A stretch of DNA of 64,000 bases, taken from contig NZ_UNRA01000001.1 in assembly GCF_900537075.1 (NCBI RefSeq), positions 1,326,191 through 1,390,190 of the forward strand, read 5' to 3'. Shown piece after piece: positions 35,153 to 44,721 of this stretch. The DNA comes from Tropicibacter sp. Alg240-R139 (GTDB taxonomy: Bacteria; Pseudomonadota; Alphaproteobacteria; Rhodobacterales; Rhodobacteraceae). Positions within the stretch are counted from its first letter, which is position 1. Each line of letters begins with the position of its first letter. The notes under the pieces were generated by a model. The model worked only from the letters and a program-made list of their open reading frames with translations, was not told where the DNA came from and ran no database searches. A program made the translations under genes and the position numbers.

Positions 35153-36504
35153 CCGATCACAGCCAATCCCCCGACACACAACCCAGCAAACACGCGGGTT
35201 CTCTGCTGTCGCCAAGCCCTGGAACCATCAAACGCAACCGCGCCGAGGCCCGTTTCAAAGGCTATGGTATCGCCGCTATCGCGGTGGGTCTGTTGATGCT
35301 TTTGGTGTTGGTTTTCACAATCGTCAGCAAGGGTGTGGGTGCCTATACGCAGACCTTTATCACGCTTGACGTCGAACTGTTGGAAAGCAAGCTGGACAAA
35401 AAGGGCAATCGTAATCTGGACGACATCAAGAAGGTCACAACCTTTGGCTATGCACCACTGATCAAGAACGCCTTTGCCACCAAGTTGGAAGAACTGGGCC
35501 TAGAGACCGATCTGAAGGCCAAGGATCAGGCCAAGATCGTGTCCAAGAGCGCGGCCGCACAGCTGCGCGAATATGTGATCGCCAATCCCGATATGATCGG
35601 TAAAACTGTCACCTTCAAGTTCCTCACCAACAGCCGTGTCGACGGATACATGAAGGGGCGGGTTAGCCGCGAGAGTATCGCCAAGGATAAATCGATCTCG
35701 GTCGCGCAGCTGGATTTCGTCGATCAACTTGTGGCCGCGGGTGTGATCAAGAAAACATTCAACCTGGACTTTATCCTGGGTGCAGACGCATCCGACCAAC
35801 GCCCCGAAGCGGCCGGTATGGGTGTGTCGATGGTGGGATCGCTTTTCATGATGCTGGTAGTTTTGGCCCTTGCCTTGCCAATCGGTGTTGCCGCCTCGAT
35901 CTATCTGGAAGAGTTCGCACCGCAAAATTGGTTGACCGACATCATTGAGGTCAACATTTCGAACCTGGCGGCGGTTCCGTCGATCGTGTTCGGTATTTTG
36001 GGTCTGGCCGTGTTCATCAACTATATGCATCTGCCGACTTCTGCGCCGCTCGTGGGTGGTCTGGTGCTGACGCTGATGACACTGCCCACGATCATCATCT
36101 CGACCCGAGCTTCGCTAAAATCGGTACCACCCAGCATCCGCGACGCTGCTTTGGGTGTCGGGGCATCCAAGATGCAATCGGTGTTCCATCACGTTTTGCC
36201 ACTTGCCGCGCCGGGCATTCTGACCGGTACAATCATCGGTCTGGCACAGGCTTTGGGGGAAACAGCGCCGCTGTTGCTGATCGGAATGGTGGGTTTCATC
36301 GCCTCAAACGCGCCCGACAGCCTGTCATCGGGCCTGTTGTCGCCGAACTCGGCAATGCCTGCACAGATTTACGAATGGGCCAAGCGGGCCGACCCCGCTT
36401 TCTATGAACGGGCCTGGGGTGGTATCATCATCCTGCTGGTCTTCCTTGTCACCATGAACACTGTGGCCGTAATCTTGCGCCGCCGCTTTGAACGCCGCTG
36501 GTAA
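35149..36504 (+). CDS. pstA: Phosphate ABC transporter permease PstA
   Basis: 451 residues, with the permease core in the C-terminal half ([38 protein letters not shown]) and an unusual N-terminal extension of about 200 residues holding one helix and a large polar region ([18 protein letters not shown]). Both PstC and PstA have such extra domains here. Overlaps the PstC stop by 4 bases. Confidence 0.95.
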   Translation: MTDHSQSPDTQPSKHAGSLLSPSPGTIKRNRAEARFKGYGIAAIAVGLLMLLVLVFTIVSKGVGAYTQTFITLDVELLESKLDKKGNRNLDDIKKVTTFGYAPLIKNAFATKLEELGLETDLKAKDQAKIVSKSAAAQLREYVIANPDMIGKTVTFKFLTNSRVDGYMKGRVSRESIAKDKSISVAQLDFVDQLVAAGVIKKTFNLDFILGADASDQRPEAAGMGVSMVGSLFMMLVVLALALPIGVAASIYLEEFAPQNWLTDIIEVNISNLAAVPSIVFGILGLAVFINYMHLPTSAPLVGGLVLTLMTLPTIIISTRASLKSVPPSIRDAALGVGASKMQSVFHHVLPLAAPGILTGTIIGLAQALGETAPLLLIGMVGFIASNAPDSLSSGLLSPNSAMPAQIYEWAKRADPAFYERAWGGIIILLVFLVTMNTVAVILRRRFERRW

Positions 36505-36517
36505 GAGGGGCAGACAA

Positions 36518-37315
36518 ATGAACGATATGACTTTTGTGGAGAGAACCGTGGATACGCGCCAAACCAAGATCGCCGCGAAAAATGTTCAGGTCTATTATGG
36601 CGAGACCCACGCGATCAAAGACGTGAACGTCGAGATCGAGGACAAGACTGTCACCGCCTTCATCGGCCCATCGGGCTGCGGCAAGTCGACATTCCTGCGC
36701 TGCCTGAACCGAATGAACGACACCATCGACATCTGCCGGGTGCAGGGCGACATCCTGCTGGATGGCGAAGACATCTATGACAAGCGCGTCGACCCTGTGC
36801 AATTGCGCGCCAAAGTGGGCATGGTGTTCCAGAAACCCAACCCGTTCCCCAAGTCGATCTATGACAACGTGGCCTATGGCCCGCGCATCCACGGCCTGGC
36901 CAAGAACAAGGCCGAGCTGGACGAGATCGTTGAGAAATCCCTGCGCCGCGGCGCAATCTGGGACGAAGTCAAAGATCGTCTCGACGCCCCCGGAACCGGC
37001 CTGTCGGGCGGTCAACAGCAACGTCTGTGCATCGCGCGCGCCGTCGCGACTGAGCCCGAGGTTCTGCTGATGGATGAGCCGTGTTCGGCTCTGGACCCAA
37101 TCGCGACCGCCCAAGTCGAAGAACTGATCGACGATCTGCGCCAGCGGTATTCAGTGGTCATCGTGACCCACTCGATGCAGCAAGCCGCGCGCGTCAGTCA
37201 AAAAACTGCCTTTTTCCACTTGGGCAACCTGGTTGAATTTGGCGAAACGGGCCAAATCTTTACCAACCCCGAAGACCCCCGCACCGAAAGTTACATCACA
37301 GGCCGGATCGGCTGA
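36518..37315 (+). CDS. pstB: Phosphate ABC transporter ATP-binding protein PstB
   Basis: Energises phosphate uptake. 265 residues from ATG 36518 (AGAGGGGCAGACAA). Walker [24 protein letters not shown] signature and Walker [14 protein letters not shown] are present, with the typical Pst[11 protein letters not shown] segment. A longer frame from 36488 overlaps the pstA stop and is not preferred. Next gene is phoU, 10 bases on. Confidence 0.96.
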   Translation: MNDMTFVERTVDTRQTKIAAKNVQVYYGETHAIKDVNVEIEDKTVTAFIGPSGCGKSTFLRCLNRMNDTIDICRVQGDILLDGEDIYDKRVDPVQLRAKVGMVFQKPNPFPKSIYDNVAYGPRIHGLAKNKAELDEIVEKSLRRGAIWDEVKDRLDAPGTGLSGGQQQRLCIARAVATEPEVLLMDEPCSALDPIATAQVEELIDDLRQRYSVVIVTHSMQQAARVSQKTAFFHLGNLVEFGETGQIFTNPEDPRTESYITGRIG

Positions 37316-37325
37316 GGACGAGTTC

Positions 37326-38039
37326 ATGAACACGACCGAACAACATATCGCATCTGCATTCGACCGCGACCTGGAAGCTATTCAGGCGCATATCATGAAA
37401 ATGGGAGGCCTGGTCGAGGCCGCTATCATAGGCGCCGCACGCTCGCTGGAGACCCGTGACGAAGAGCTGGCCGAGCAGGTTCGCGCAGGCGACAAGGCCA
37501 TCGACGCGCTCGAGGATCTGATCAACGAAGAAACCGCGCGTGTGATCGCCCTGCGCTCGCCGACGGCAAGTGACTTGCGGCTTGTGCTTTCGGTGCTCAA
37601 GGTTTCAGGCAACCTGGAACGTATCGGTGACTATTCCAAGAACATCGCCAAGCGGACTGGTGTTCTGGTTCAATCGCCGCCGGTGAACGACAGCGCCTCG
37701 GCCCTGCGCCGGATGGCGCGCGAGGTCGAACTGATGCTCAAAGACGCGCTGGACGCATATATTCAACGCGACGCCGAACTGGCGCAGGACGTGGTCAACC
37801 GCGACCATGAGGTCGATCAGATGTACAACGCACTGTTCCGCGAGTTCCTGACCTTTATGGCGGAAGATGCGCGAAACATCACGTCGTGTATGCACCTGCA
37901 TTTCATCGCCAAGAACATCGAACGCATGGGGGATCATGTCACCTCGATCGCCGAGCAGGTGGTCTATCTGGTGACGGGCACGCGCCCGGAAGAGGCACGG
38001 CCCAAAGCTGACACCACATCCATCGCGCCGAAGGGGTAG
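37326..38039 (+). CDS. phoU: Phosphate signalling protein PhoU
   Basis: 237 residues from ATG 37326. Two three-helix PhoU repeats with the metal-site patterns RIGDYSKNIAKR and RMGDHVTSIAEQ. Links transporter activity to PhoR, keeping the regulon off in high phosphate. Since PhoR here has no membrane part, PhoU is a probable signal bridge. Confidence 0.95.
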   Translation: MNTTEQHIASAFDRDLEAIQAHIMKMGGLVEAAIIGAARSLETRDEELAEQVRAGDKAIDALEDLINEETARVIALRSPTASDLRLVLSVLKVSGNLERIGDYSKNIAKRTGVLVQSPPVNDSASALRRMAREVELMLKDALDAYIQRDAELAQDVVNRDHEVDQMYNALFREFLTFMAEDARNITSCMHLHFIAKNIERMGDHVTSIAEQVVYLVTGTRPEEARPKADTTSIAPKG

Positions 38040-38044
38040 GGACC

Positions 38045-38734
38045 ATGTCTGCTGACCAACCCACTGTTCTGGTTGTCGAAGACGAACTCGCACAACGCGA
38101 AGTCCTGGCCTACAACCTCGAAGCCGAAGGCTTTCGCGTCTCCAAGGCGGAAAATGGCGACGAAGCCTTGTTACTGGTGGACGAAGACAACCCGGACATC
38201 ATCGTTCTGGATTGGATGATGCCAAACCTGAGCGGTATCGAAGTCTGTCGGCGGCTGAAAACCCGGCCCGAAACACGCTCGATCCCGATCATCATGCTTT
38301 CGGCCCGATCTGAAGAAGTCGACAAGGTACGCGGTCTGGAAACAGGGGCCGATGACTATGTTGTCAAACCCTATTCGGTGGTCGAATTGATGGCGCGTGT
38401 TCGCACACAGTTGCGCCGCGTGCGCCCAGCAACGGTTGGTATCCGGCTAGAATTCGACGACATTATTCTGGATGCTGAAACCCACAAGGTCAGCCGAGAC
38501 GAGAAGCCATTGAAGCTGGGCCCAACCGAATTTCGGTTGCTGTCGACCTTCATGGAAAAACCGGGCCGTGTCTGGAGCCGCGAACAACTTTTGGATCGCG
38601 TCTGGGGCCGGGACATCTATGTCGACACACGCACCGTGGATGTCCACATTGGACGGCTGCGCAAAGCATTGACACAATTCGGTGGGTCTGACCCAGTTCG
38701 TACCGTGCGCGGCGCAGGTTACGCGCTGGGTTAG
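38045..38734 (+). CDS. phoB: Phosphate-regulon response regulator PhoB
   Basis: 229 residues. The receiver domain has the phospho-acceptor Asp in NPDIIVLDWMMPNLSG, Thr/Ser and Lys switch residues in IIMLSARSE and DDYVVKPYS, and the OmpR-type winged helix carries RVWSREQLLDRVWGRDIYVD. It should bind the 11-bp repeats before pstS. The start follows AAGGGGTAGGGACC. Convergent with the LysR gene 7 bases later. Confidence 0.95.
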   Translation: MSADQPTVLVVEDELAQREVLAYNLEAEGFRVSKAENGDEALLLVDEDNPDIIVLDWMMPNLSGIEVCRRLKTRPETRSIPIIMLSARSEEVDKVRGLETGADDYVVKPYSVVELMARVRTQLRRVRPATVGIRLEFDDIILDAETHKVSRDEKPLKLGPTEFRLLSTFMEKPGRVWSREQLLDRVWGRDIYVDTRTVDVHIGRLRKALTQFGGSDPVRTVRGAGYALG

Positions 38735-38741
38735 TCGGCGC

Positions 38742-39653
38742 TCATCGGGGCAGATCGTCCTCGGGCTGCGCCTTGGACGCCATCCAATGCCGAAACTCCA
38801 TCAAGGATGGGTCGCGCGATTTCGCGCGCGGCCAGACCAGGTAATAGGCCCCTTTGGTTTCAATCGCCTGAGGGTGCAACGCCACCAGTCGCCCGGTCGC
38901 CAGATCTTGTTCGGCCAGGTAGTCCGGGATCAAAGCAACCCCCAATCCATGCACCGCAGCCTGTGTGATGGTTGAGAACTGATCATACATGGTGCCGGGC
39001 AAGGGAGCATTCAGCACCACACCGTTCTGTTCCAGCCAATCCTGCCAGGCACTTGGTCGGGTCTGAATGTGCAACAGCGGCAACCGTAATAAATCCTCCG
39101 GCGATTTTGGCGCTCTGGATTGGATTAGGGACGGTGCGCAAACTGGCAAAACCCGTTCGGTCCTAAGCAGCAGATTGTCCGTGTCCGGCCAATTTCCTAA
39201 ACCAAAATGTATCGCCGCATCAAAGGGTTCTTGCGTAAAGTTAAATGCCTCGAGTCGAGTGGACATGTTGATCGTGATTTCGGGATGCAGACGCGCAAAA
39301 TCGGGTAGTCTAGGCATCAGCCACCTCATCCCAAACGTCGGCAAGATCGCCAGGTTGAGCGTTCCACCCACCGGCGCCACCTGCATACGCAAGGAGGCTT
39401 GGGCAATCTGGTTCAATGCCTGTCGGACTTCGGCCACATAGTCCTGTGCAGCGGGCGCAATCGACAGTCGCTTGCGATCACGCTGGATCAAGTCGACCCC
39501 CAGATGCTGCTCCAAGCCCTGTAACTGCCGACTGACCGCGCCTTGCGTCAACGCCATCTCATCCGCAACCGCTGATGCCGATCCCAAACGGTCCAGCGCT
39601 TCTAGCGCGCGAAGGGAGGAAATAGAGGGAAGAAATCTGTGAGAAATGCTCAT
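38742..39653 (-). CDS. LysR-family transcriptional regulator (GcvA-like)
   Basis: 303 residues from ATG 39653. The N-terminal HTH is [27 protein letters not shown], followed by the periplasmic-binding-like co-inducer domain ([23 protein letters not shown]). Divergent from a glutaryl-CoA dehydrogenase gene, so it probably controls that gene. A longer frame to 39728 runs through the divergent promoter and is less likely. Confidence 0.9.
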   Translation of the reverse strand: MSISHRFLPSISSLRALEALDRLGSASAVADEMALTQGAVSRQLQGLEQHLGVDLIQRDRKRLSIAPAAQDYVAEVRQALNQIAQASLRMQVAPVGGTLNLAILPTFGMRWLMPRLPDFARLHPEITINMSTRLEAFNFTQEPFDAAIHFGLGNWPDTDNLLLRTERVLPVCAPSLIQSRAPKSPEDLLRLPLLHIQTRPSAWQDWLEQNGVVLNAPLPGTMYDQFSTITQAAVHGLGVALIPDYLAEQDLATGRLVALHPQAIETKGAYYLVWPRAKSRDPSLMEFRHWMASKAQPEDDLPR

Positions 39654-39683
39654 GTATGAGTTTTTGTCATGAAACAATGCAAA

Positions 39684-39705
39684 AGTCTCGCTATTTTTTG
39701 AGATT
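39684..39705. promoter_or_regulatory. Possible LysR site in the divergent region
   Basis: AGTCTC and GAGATT, 10 bases apart, form an imperfect dyad in the 95 bases between the LysR and glutaryl-CoA dehydrogenase starts. Symmetry and place suit a LysR box, but the match is weak. Confidence 0.3.
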
Positions 39706-39748
39706 TTCGCAGGGTAGGTTGCGCGCAATTCCTTACTGGAGACGCGCT

Positions 39749-40978
39749 ATGAATGCCCCCGTTACAAAACCGACCCTTCGCGCCAAAGATGCGCCTGACC
39801 TGAACAAATTCGACTGGGAAGACCCATTCCGCTTGAACGACCAGTTGAACGAAGACGAGCGTATGATCGCCGCCAGCGCCCGCGCTTATGCTCAGGAAAA
39901 GCTGCAACCCCGCGTAACCGACGCATTCCAAACCGAACAAACTGACCCCGAAATTTTCCGCGAAATGGGTGCAATGGGCCTACTGGGTGTGACTGTCCCA
40001 GAGCAATACGGCGGCCTTGGGTCTGGCTATGTCGCCTATGGTCTGGTTGCGCGCGAAGTCGAGCGTGTGGACAGCGGTTACCGTTCAATGATGTCTGTGC
40101 AAAGTTCGCTGGTGATGTATCCGATCTATGCATACGGCAGTGAAGAACAGCGCAACAAATACCTGCCAAAGCTGTCCAGCGGCGAATACATCGGCTGTTT
40201 TGGCCTTACTGAACCCGATGCAGGCTCGGATCCCGGAGGCATGAAAACACGCGCCGAAAAAATCGACGGCGGCTATCGTTTGACCGGAACCAAGATGTGG
40301 ATCTCGAACGCACCGATCGCAGATGTCTTTGTGGTCTGGGCCAAATCGGATGCACATGACGGCAAGATCCGTGGCTTTGTCTTGGACAAGGGCACCAAGG
40401 GACTGAGCGCACCCAAAATCGAAAACAAGATGAGCCTGCGTGCCTCGATCACTGGCGAGATCGTCATGGACGGCGTTGAGGTCGGTGAGGATGCGTTGCT
40501 GCCGCATGTGCAGGGCCTGAAAGGTCCGTTCGGCTGTCTGAACCGTGCACGCTATGGTATCAGTTGGGGTGTCATGGGCGCCGCCGAGGCATGCTGGCAC
40601 GGCGCACGTCAATACGGTCTTGATCGTCACCAGTTCAACCGTCCGTTGGCGCAGACACAGCTGTTCCAGCGCAAGCTGGCCGACATGCAAACCGAAATCG
40701 CATTGGGCCTGCAGGCCAGCCTGCGGGTTGGTCGTCTGATGGACGAGGCCAATGCAGCACCTGAAATGGTATCAATCGTGAAACGCAACAATTGCGGCAA
40801 GGCGCTCGAGATCGCGCGCCACAGCCGCGACATGCACGGCGGCAATGGCATCAGTCTGGAGTTCCAAGTCATCCGCCACATGGTGAACCTAGAGACGGTA
40901 AACACCTATGAGGGCACTCATGACGTACACGCGCTGATCCTTGGACGCGCGCAAACTGGACTGCAAGCGTTCTACTGA
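39749..40978 (+). CDS. gcdH: Glutaryl-CoA dehydrogenase
   Basis: Oxidises and decarboxylates glutaryl-CoA to crotonyl-CoA in lysine, tryptophan or aromatic catabolism. 409 residues from ATG 39749 (CTGGAGACGCGCT). Acyl-CoA dehydrogenase landmarks are [39 protein letters not shown] and [20 protein letters not shown] with the catalytic Glu. [14 protein letters not shown] fits GcdH specifically. A strong hairpin follows the stop. Confidence 0.92.
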   Translation: MNAPVTKPTLRAKDAPDLNKFDWEDPFRLNDQLNEDERMIAASARAYAQEKLQPRVTDAFQTEQTDPEIFREMGAMGLLGVTVPEQYGGLGSGYVAYGLVAREVERVDSGYRSMMSVQSSLVMYPIYAYGSEEQRNKYLPKLSSGEYIGCFGLTEPDAGSDPGGMKTRAEKIDGGYRLTGTKMWISNAPIADVFVVWAKSDAHDGKIRGFVLDKGTKGLSAPKIENKMSLRASITGEIVMDGVEVGEDALLPHVQGLKGPFGCLNRARYGISWGVMGAAEACWHGARQYGLDRHQFNRPLAQTQLFQRKLADMQTEIALGLQASLRVGRLMDEANAAPEMVSIVKRNNCGKALEIARHSRDMHGGNGISLEFQVIRHMVNLETVNTYEGTHDVHALILGRAQTGLQAFY

Positions 40979-41003
40979 CATTCCAGGTTGTAAGCCTTCA
41001 AAG

Positions 41004-41027
41004 CCCGGGGAGTACCCGGGTTTTTTT
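41004..41027 (+). terminator. Rho-independent terminator
   Basis: CCCGGG at 41004-41009 pairs with CCCGGG at 41015-41020 and is followed by seven T residues, 25 bases after the glutaryl-CoA dehydrogenase stop. Confidence 0.75.
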
Positions 41028-41232
41028 AGTTTGTTTATTTCGTGTAACCTGAATTATGTTAAATACTAAACACAAAATTCGGCAAGATACCAAAGGGAAA
41101 CGTTCCGTCACTCGATATTGGCACATCCACTTTTCCGGTCTACGGTTTTGGAACGAACACTTTGTTATCCAACAGCTCTGACACGAATTCTGGGGAGGAA
41201 TTTCGCATGTCAACCGCATCAGTGAATGGAAC

Positions 41233-42939
41233 ATGACGGGCCTGACCTACGACGAAGCCGTTGTACAGGTTTTGAGCTCTGAAGCTATTTTTGAAACCAC
41301 GACGGCCAAAGTTGACGGTGTCACCTATCGAGTCTTCAGGAACATCCCTCAGGATCTGCGCAGTCTTTTGCAAGCCAGCCGTGAACCACAAGACCATGGT
41401 CAGGCTGAATTCCTAGTCTATGCAGATCAACGTTATACTTTTGATGCTTTTTGCAATGACATCAATAAGATGGCACATGTTTTGCAGGATCGATTTGGCA
41501 TCAAGCCACACGACAGAGTTGCAGTGGCTATGAGCAATTGCCCTGAGATTCTGATCCTGATGATGGCGATCAGTTCTATCGGGGCGACATGTGTGTTTCT
41601 GAACGCGTGGTGGACTACAAAAGAGTTGCAATATGCGCTGCAAGATACTGAAGCAAAACTTATTTTCGCAGATGACAAACGGTTGGACCGGCTGAACACT
41701 TTGCAAAATGAGTTTGGGCTGACTCTGATCAGCATAGGACAATCGCGATCTGATCCCAGCTATGCCAGCCTGATGCGGAACGAGACACACACGGCTTGGC
41801 CGACCGTAGAAATCGATCCGGACAGTGATTTTGCGATCATGTATTCATCCGGCACGACCAGCGATCCCAAGGGCGTGGCGTTGACCCATCGCGGCGCCGT
41901 GAACGCAGTTTTCACATGGTTGGTCCAGGCCGCAATCGCGCCCCTGATCAATCCCCCCGAAGACCCCGAGGTCGAAAAGCCGCGCCCTGTGACGATGATC
42001 ACAACGCCATTGTTTCATGTAACTGCAACCCATCCCGGTTTCTTGCTTAGCCTGTCGGCCGGAGCCAAGGTTGTGTTAATGGACAAATGGGACGCGAACA
42101 GGGCCGTCGATCTCATCGAATCCGAGGGCGTGACGCGGTTTGTCGGTGTTCCAACCCAATCCACTGACATCCAACTTGCAGCGCAAAAAACCGGAAAACC
42201 CCTTGAAACGCTAGCACAAGTTGTAGCCGGAGGTGCAAAGCGCCCTGCCGCACAGGTCGGCGAATTGGCGCAGGCTTTTCCCAATGCCGAAATTGCGACA
42301 GGTTGGGGTATGACCGAGACTAATGCAATTGGGATCGGACTATCGGGTGACGATTACGTTGCACAGCCCGGCGCTGCGGGACGCCTGTTTCCGCCTTTGC
42401 AAGAGATAGCGTTCCTTGATGACGACGGACAGCCGGTTCCACCGGGAGAAGTCGGTGAAATAACTGTAAAAAGCCCCAGTAACATGCGGTGCTACATTAA
42501 TAAAATGTCAGAAACACATGAAGCTATGCAGGCCGGTTGGTTCAAGACCGGCGATCTGGGGTTCATTGACGAGGATGGCATTATCACCATCGTGGACCGG
42601 AAAAAGAACATCATTATCCGCGGCGGTGAAAACATTGCTTGCTTGGATGTCGAAGGCAACTTGCATCAACATCCCACCATACTGGAAGCCTGTGCATTTG
42701 CGGTTCCACATGGACGTTTGGGAGAAGTGGTGGGTGCCGCCGTGCAAACGCGGCCCGGAATGACAATTACGAAGGAAGAGCTGTCTGGTTTCCTTTCAGA
42801 CCGCATTGCCAAGTTCAAGATTCCAGAACACCTCTGGGTGCAAACTTCACCCCTGCCCCGTGGTGCCACCGACAAGATCGACCGGCGGGTGCTGCGCAGA
42901 TCCTGTATTGCTAAACTCGGCCCGGAAACCTGGAAATAA
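41233..42939 (+). CDS. AMP-dependent acyl-CoA ligase (fatty/aromatic acid type)
   Basis: 568 residues. The adenylation signature IMYSSGTTSDPKGVAL and the later ATGWGMTETNAIG, GWFKTGDLGFIDEDG and VDRKKNIIIRGGENIA motifs are present. The 5' third of the gene looks richer in A/T codons than its neighbours, for example in the segments that read FDAFCNDINKM and ELQYALQD, which may indicate a foreign origin. It is followed 17 bases later by an SDR gene, and both lie upstream of a structured repeat. Substrate unknown. Confidence 0.92.
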   Translation: MTGLTYDEAVVQVLSSEAIFETTTAKVDGVTYRVFRNIPQDLRSLLQASREPQDHGQAEFLVYADQRYTFDAFCNDINKMAHVLQDRFGIKPHDRVAVAMSNCPEILILMMAISSIGATCVFLNAWWTTKELQYALQDTEAKLIFADDKRLDRLNTLQNEFGLTLISIGQSRSDPSYASLMRNETHTAWPTVEIDPDSDFAIMYSSGTTSDPKGVALTHRGAVNAVFTWLVQAAIAPLINPPEDPEVEKPRPVTMITTPLFHVTATHPGFLLSLSAGAKVVLMDKWDANRAVDLIESEGVTRFVGVPTQSTDIQLAAQKTGKPLETLAQVVAGGAKRPAAQVGELAQAFPNAEIATGWGMTETNAIGIGLSGDDYVAQPGAAGRLFPPLQEIAFLDDDGQPVPPGEVGEITVKSPSNMRCYINKMSETHEAMQAGWFKTGDLGFIDEDGIITIVDRKKNIIIRGGENIACLDVEGNLHQHPTILEACAFAVPHGRLGEVVGAAVQTRPGMTITKEELSGFLSDRIAKFKIPEHLWVQTSPLPRGATDKIDRRVLRRSCIAKLGPETWK

Positions 42940-42956
42940 CGCGAGAAGATACTGTA

Positions 42957-43730
42957 ATGGAAGTAGAAAACAAAATTGTCGTCGTAACTGGCGCAGCCAG
43001 TGGCATCGGTCGTGCACTGGCGCAAAGGTTTGCTGCCAATGGGGCTAAGAAAGTAATCTGCTCGGATTTGAACCTCGCAGGCGCGCAAGCTGTTGCTGAA
43101 GACATCAAGGGTGTGGCGATCGCAACCGATGTCGGTGTGGAGGCAGACATTCAATCCCTGGTGGAACAGGTCGAGACTCAAGTTGGCCCGATCGACATTT
43201 TTTGCTCGAACGCCGGAATCCTGACCCTGGGCGGAGTAGATGCTAGCAACGATGATTGGCAAAAGATCTGGGACATCAACGTGATGTCGCAGGTTTGGGC
43301 GGCGCGACACGTGATCCCACGAATGGCGGAACGTGGAGGCGGCTACCTGCTGAACACCGCATCTGCCGCTGGCTTGCTCAACCAAGTAGGTGCCGCGCCT
43401 TACGGCGTGACCAAACACGCTTCAGTAGGGCTGGCCGAATGGCTGGCCATGAGCCACGCCGATGATGGTATCGGCGTGTCGGTCTTGTGTCCGCAGGCCG
43501 TACGTTCGGAAATGACGCGCGGGCATGAAGAATCTGTTGCAGCATTAGACGGGTTGCTGGAGCCTGAAGATGTCGCCGACGCCTGTATCGACGCAATCCG
43601 TGCAGGCACATTCCTAGTGCTACCGCATCCGCAGGTTCTGGATTACATCCGTATGAAAACAGCCGATTACGACCGTTGGCTGGGTGGCATGCGAAAGTTG
43701 AACCGTCAGTTTGGGGGCAAACTGGACTGA
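42957..43730 (+). CDS. Short-chain dehydrogenase/reductase
   Basis: 257 residues. NAD(P)-binding TGAASGIGRALAQRF near residues 12-26 and a catalytic YGVTK (Tyr-xxx-Lys) with Ser in NTASAAGLL. Paired with the preceding acyl-CoA ligase, so it may act on a hydroxyacyl-CoA or an alcohol derived from the same substrate. Confidence 0.92.
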   Translation: MEVENKIVVVTGAASGIGRALAQRFAANGAKKVICSDLNLAGAQAVAEDIKGVAIATDVGVEADIQSLVEQVETQVGPIDIFCSNAGILTLGGVDASNDDWQKIWDINVMSQVWAARHVIPRMAERGGGYLLNTASAAGLLNQVGAAPYGVTKHASVGLAEWLAMSHADDGIGVSVLCPQAVRSEMTRGHEESVAALDGLLEPEDVADACIDAIRAGTFLVLPHPQVLDYIRMKTADYDRWLGGMRKLNRQFGGKLD

Positions 43731-43740
43731 GGACTGGGGC

Positions 43741-43833
43741 GCTCCCGTCCGTCGTCGATGTTTCGAACGAAACACCTCCTCCCGTTGGGCCGCTAGCGGA
43801 ACCGACAAAGTCGGGATCGCTCGGGTGCGGGAG
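43741..43833. repeat. Dispersed structured repeat, copy B (short form)
   Basis: Short form of the repeat at 16856-16984. Arms CTCCCG/CGGGAG, hairpins GTTTC-gaac-GAAAC and CCGAC-aaa-GTCGG, the CTCCTCCCG stretch and CCGCTAGCGG all match copy A, without its 36-base insertion. It is placed between convergent SDR and TesB genes, with 3 bases between its right end and the TesB stop. Confidence 0.75.
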
Positions 43834-43835
43834 GA

Positions 43836-44708
43836 CTAATGCTTGAAGCTGTGGTTTGGGCGCATCAGGCCCTCTTGAGCAACGCTTGCCACCAGAGTGC
43901 CGTCGCGGTTGTAGATGGATCCTCGGTTGAAACCACGGCCACGTCCGGAGAACGGCGCGTCCATCGAGTACAGATGCCAATCCTGGAACTGGATCGGCGC
44001 ATGGAACCACATGGCGTGATCAAGACTTGCACCATTTACCTCGCCTTTGAACCAACTCAACCCATGCGGACGAAAAGCCGAGCTCATCAACGCCATATCT
44101 GAGGCATAAGCGATCAGGATGTGTTGCATTTGCGGATCAGCCGCAGCCGCTGCAGCCATGCGAAACCACAGGTGGTTGGTATCATCCGTGGGTTCTGGCT
44201 CGAACAGATCTCGCGGAGCGACCTCGCGGATTTCAATGGGGCGATCGCGCAGGAACTCGGCCATGTGCTGCTCCGGGATGCGGTCGATGTAGCGGTCTCG
44301 TCGCGCCTCGCGTGTTTCGAGCGTCTCGGGTCCGTCGACCTTCGGCATGGGATGTTGATAATCCCACCCCTCATCTTCGACATGAAACGACGCCGACAGG
44401 TTGAGGATTTGCTTGCCGTGCTGGATTGCCACTACACGGCGCGTCGTGAAACTTCCGCCATCACGCGCCCGATCTACCGAATAGATCACTGGAATGGACG
44501 GATCTCCTGGACGGATAAAATAGGCATGCAGGGAATGGCACAGACGATCTGGCACGGTCCGATAGGCCGCCGCCAGAGCCTGCGCAATCACCTGCCCGCC
44601 ATAGATCCGAGTCGGCGTTTCACCACCCGACCCAACGCCGCGAAACAGATCGACTTCAAGCCGTTCTATATTCAGCAAGTCCAATAGTTTGGTTTCAGCA
44701 TCGGTCAT
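43836..44708 (-). CDS. Acyl-CoA thioesterase II (TesB type)
   Basis: Hydrolyses acyl-CoA to free acid and CoA. 290 residues with the double hot-dog pattern: RIYGGQVIAQALAAAYRT near residues 32-49, then the second half with WFHAPIQFQDWHLYSMDAPF. ATG 44708 is 13 bases after the ligase stop. It ends the HxlR operon. Next to acetoacetyl-CoA synthetase it could recycle CoA or release a beta-keto acid. Confidence 0.92.
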   Translation of the reverse strand: MTDAETKLLDLLNIERLEVDLFRGVGSGGETPTRIYGGQVIAQALAAAYRTVPDRLCHSLHAYFIRPGDPSIPVIYSVDRARDGGSFTTRRVVAIQHGKQILNLSASFHVEDEGWDYQHPMPKVDGPETLETREARRDRYIDRIPEQHMAEFLRDRPIEIREVAPRDLFEPEPTDDTNHLWFRMAAAAAADPQMQHILIAYASDMALMSSAFRPHGLSWFKGEVNGASLDHAMWFHAPIQFQDWHLYSMDAPFSGRGRGFNRGSIYNRDGTLVASVAQEGLMRPNHSFKH

Positions 44709-44721
44709 AGGGCGCCTCGTT

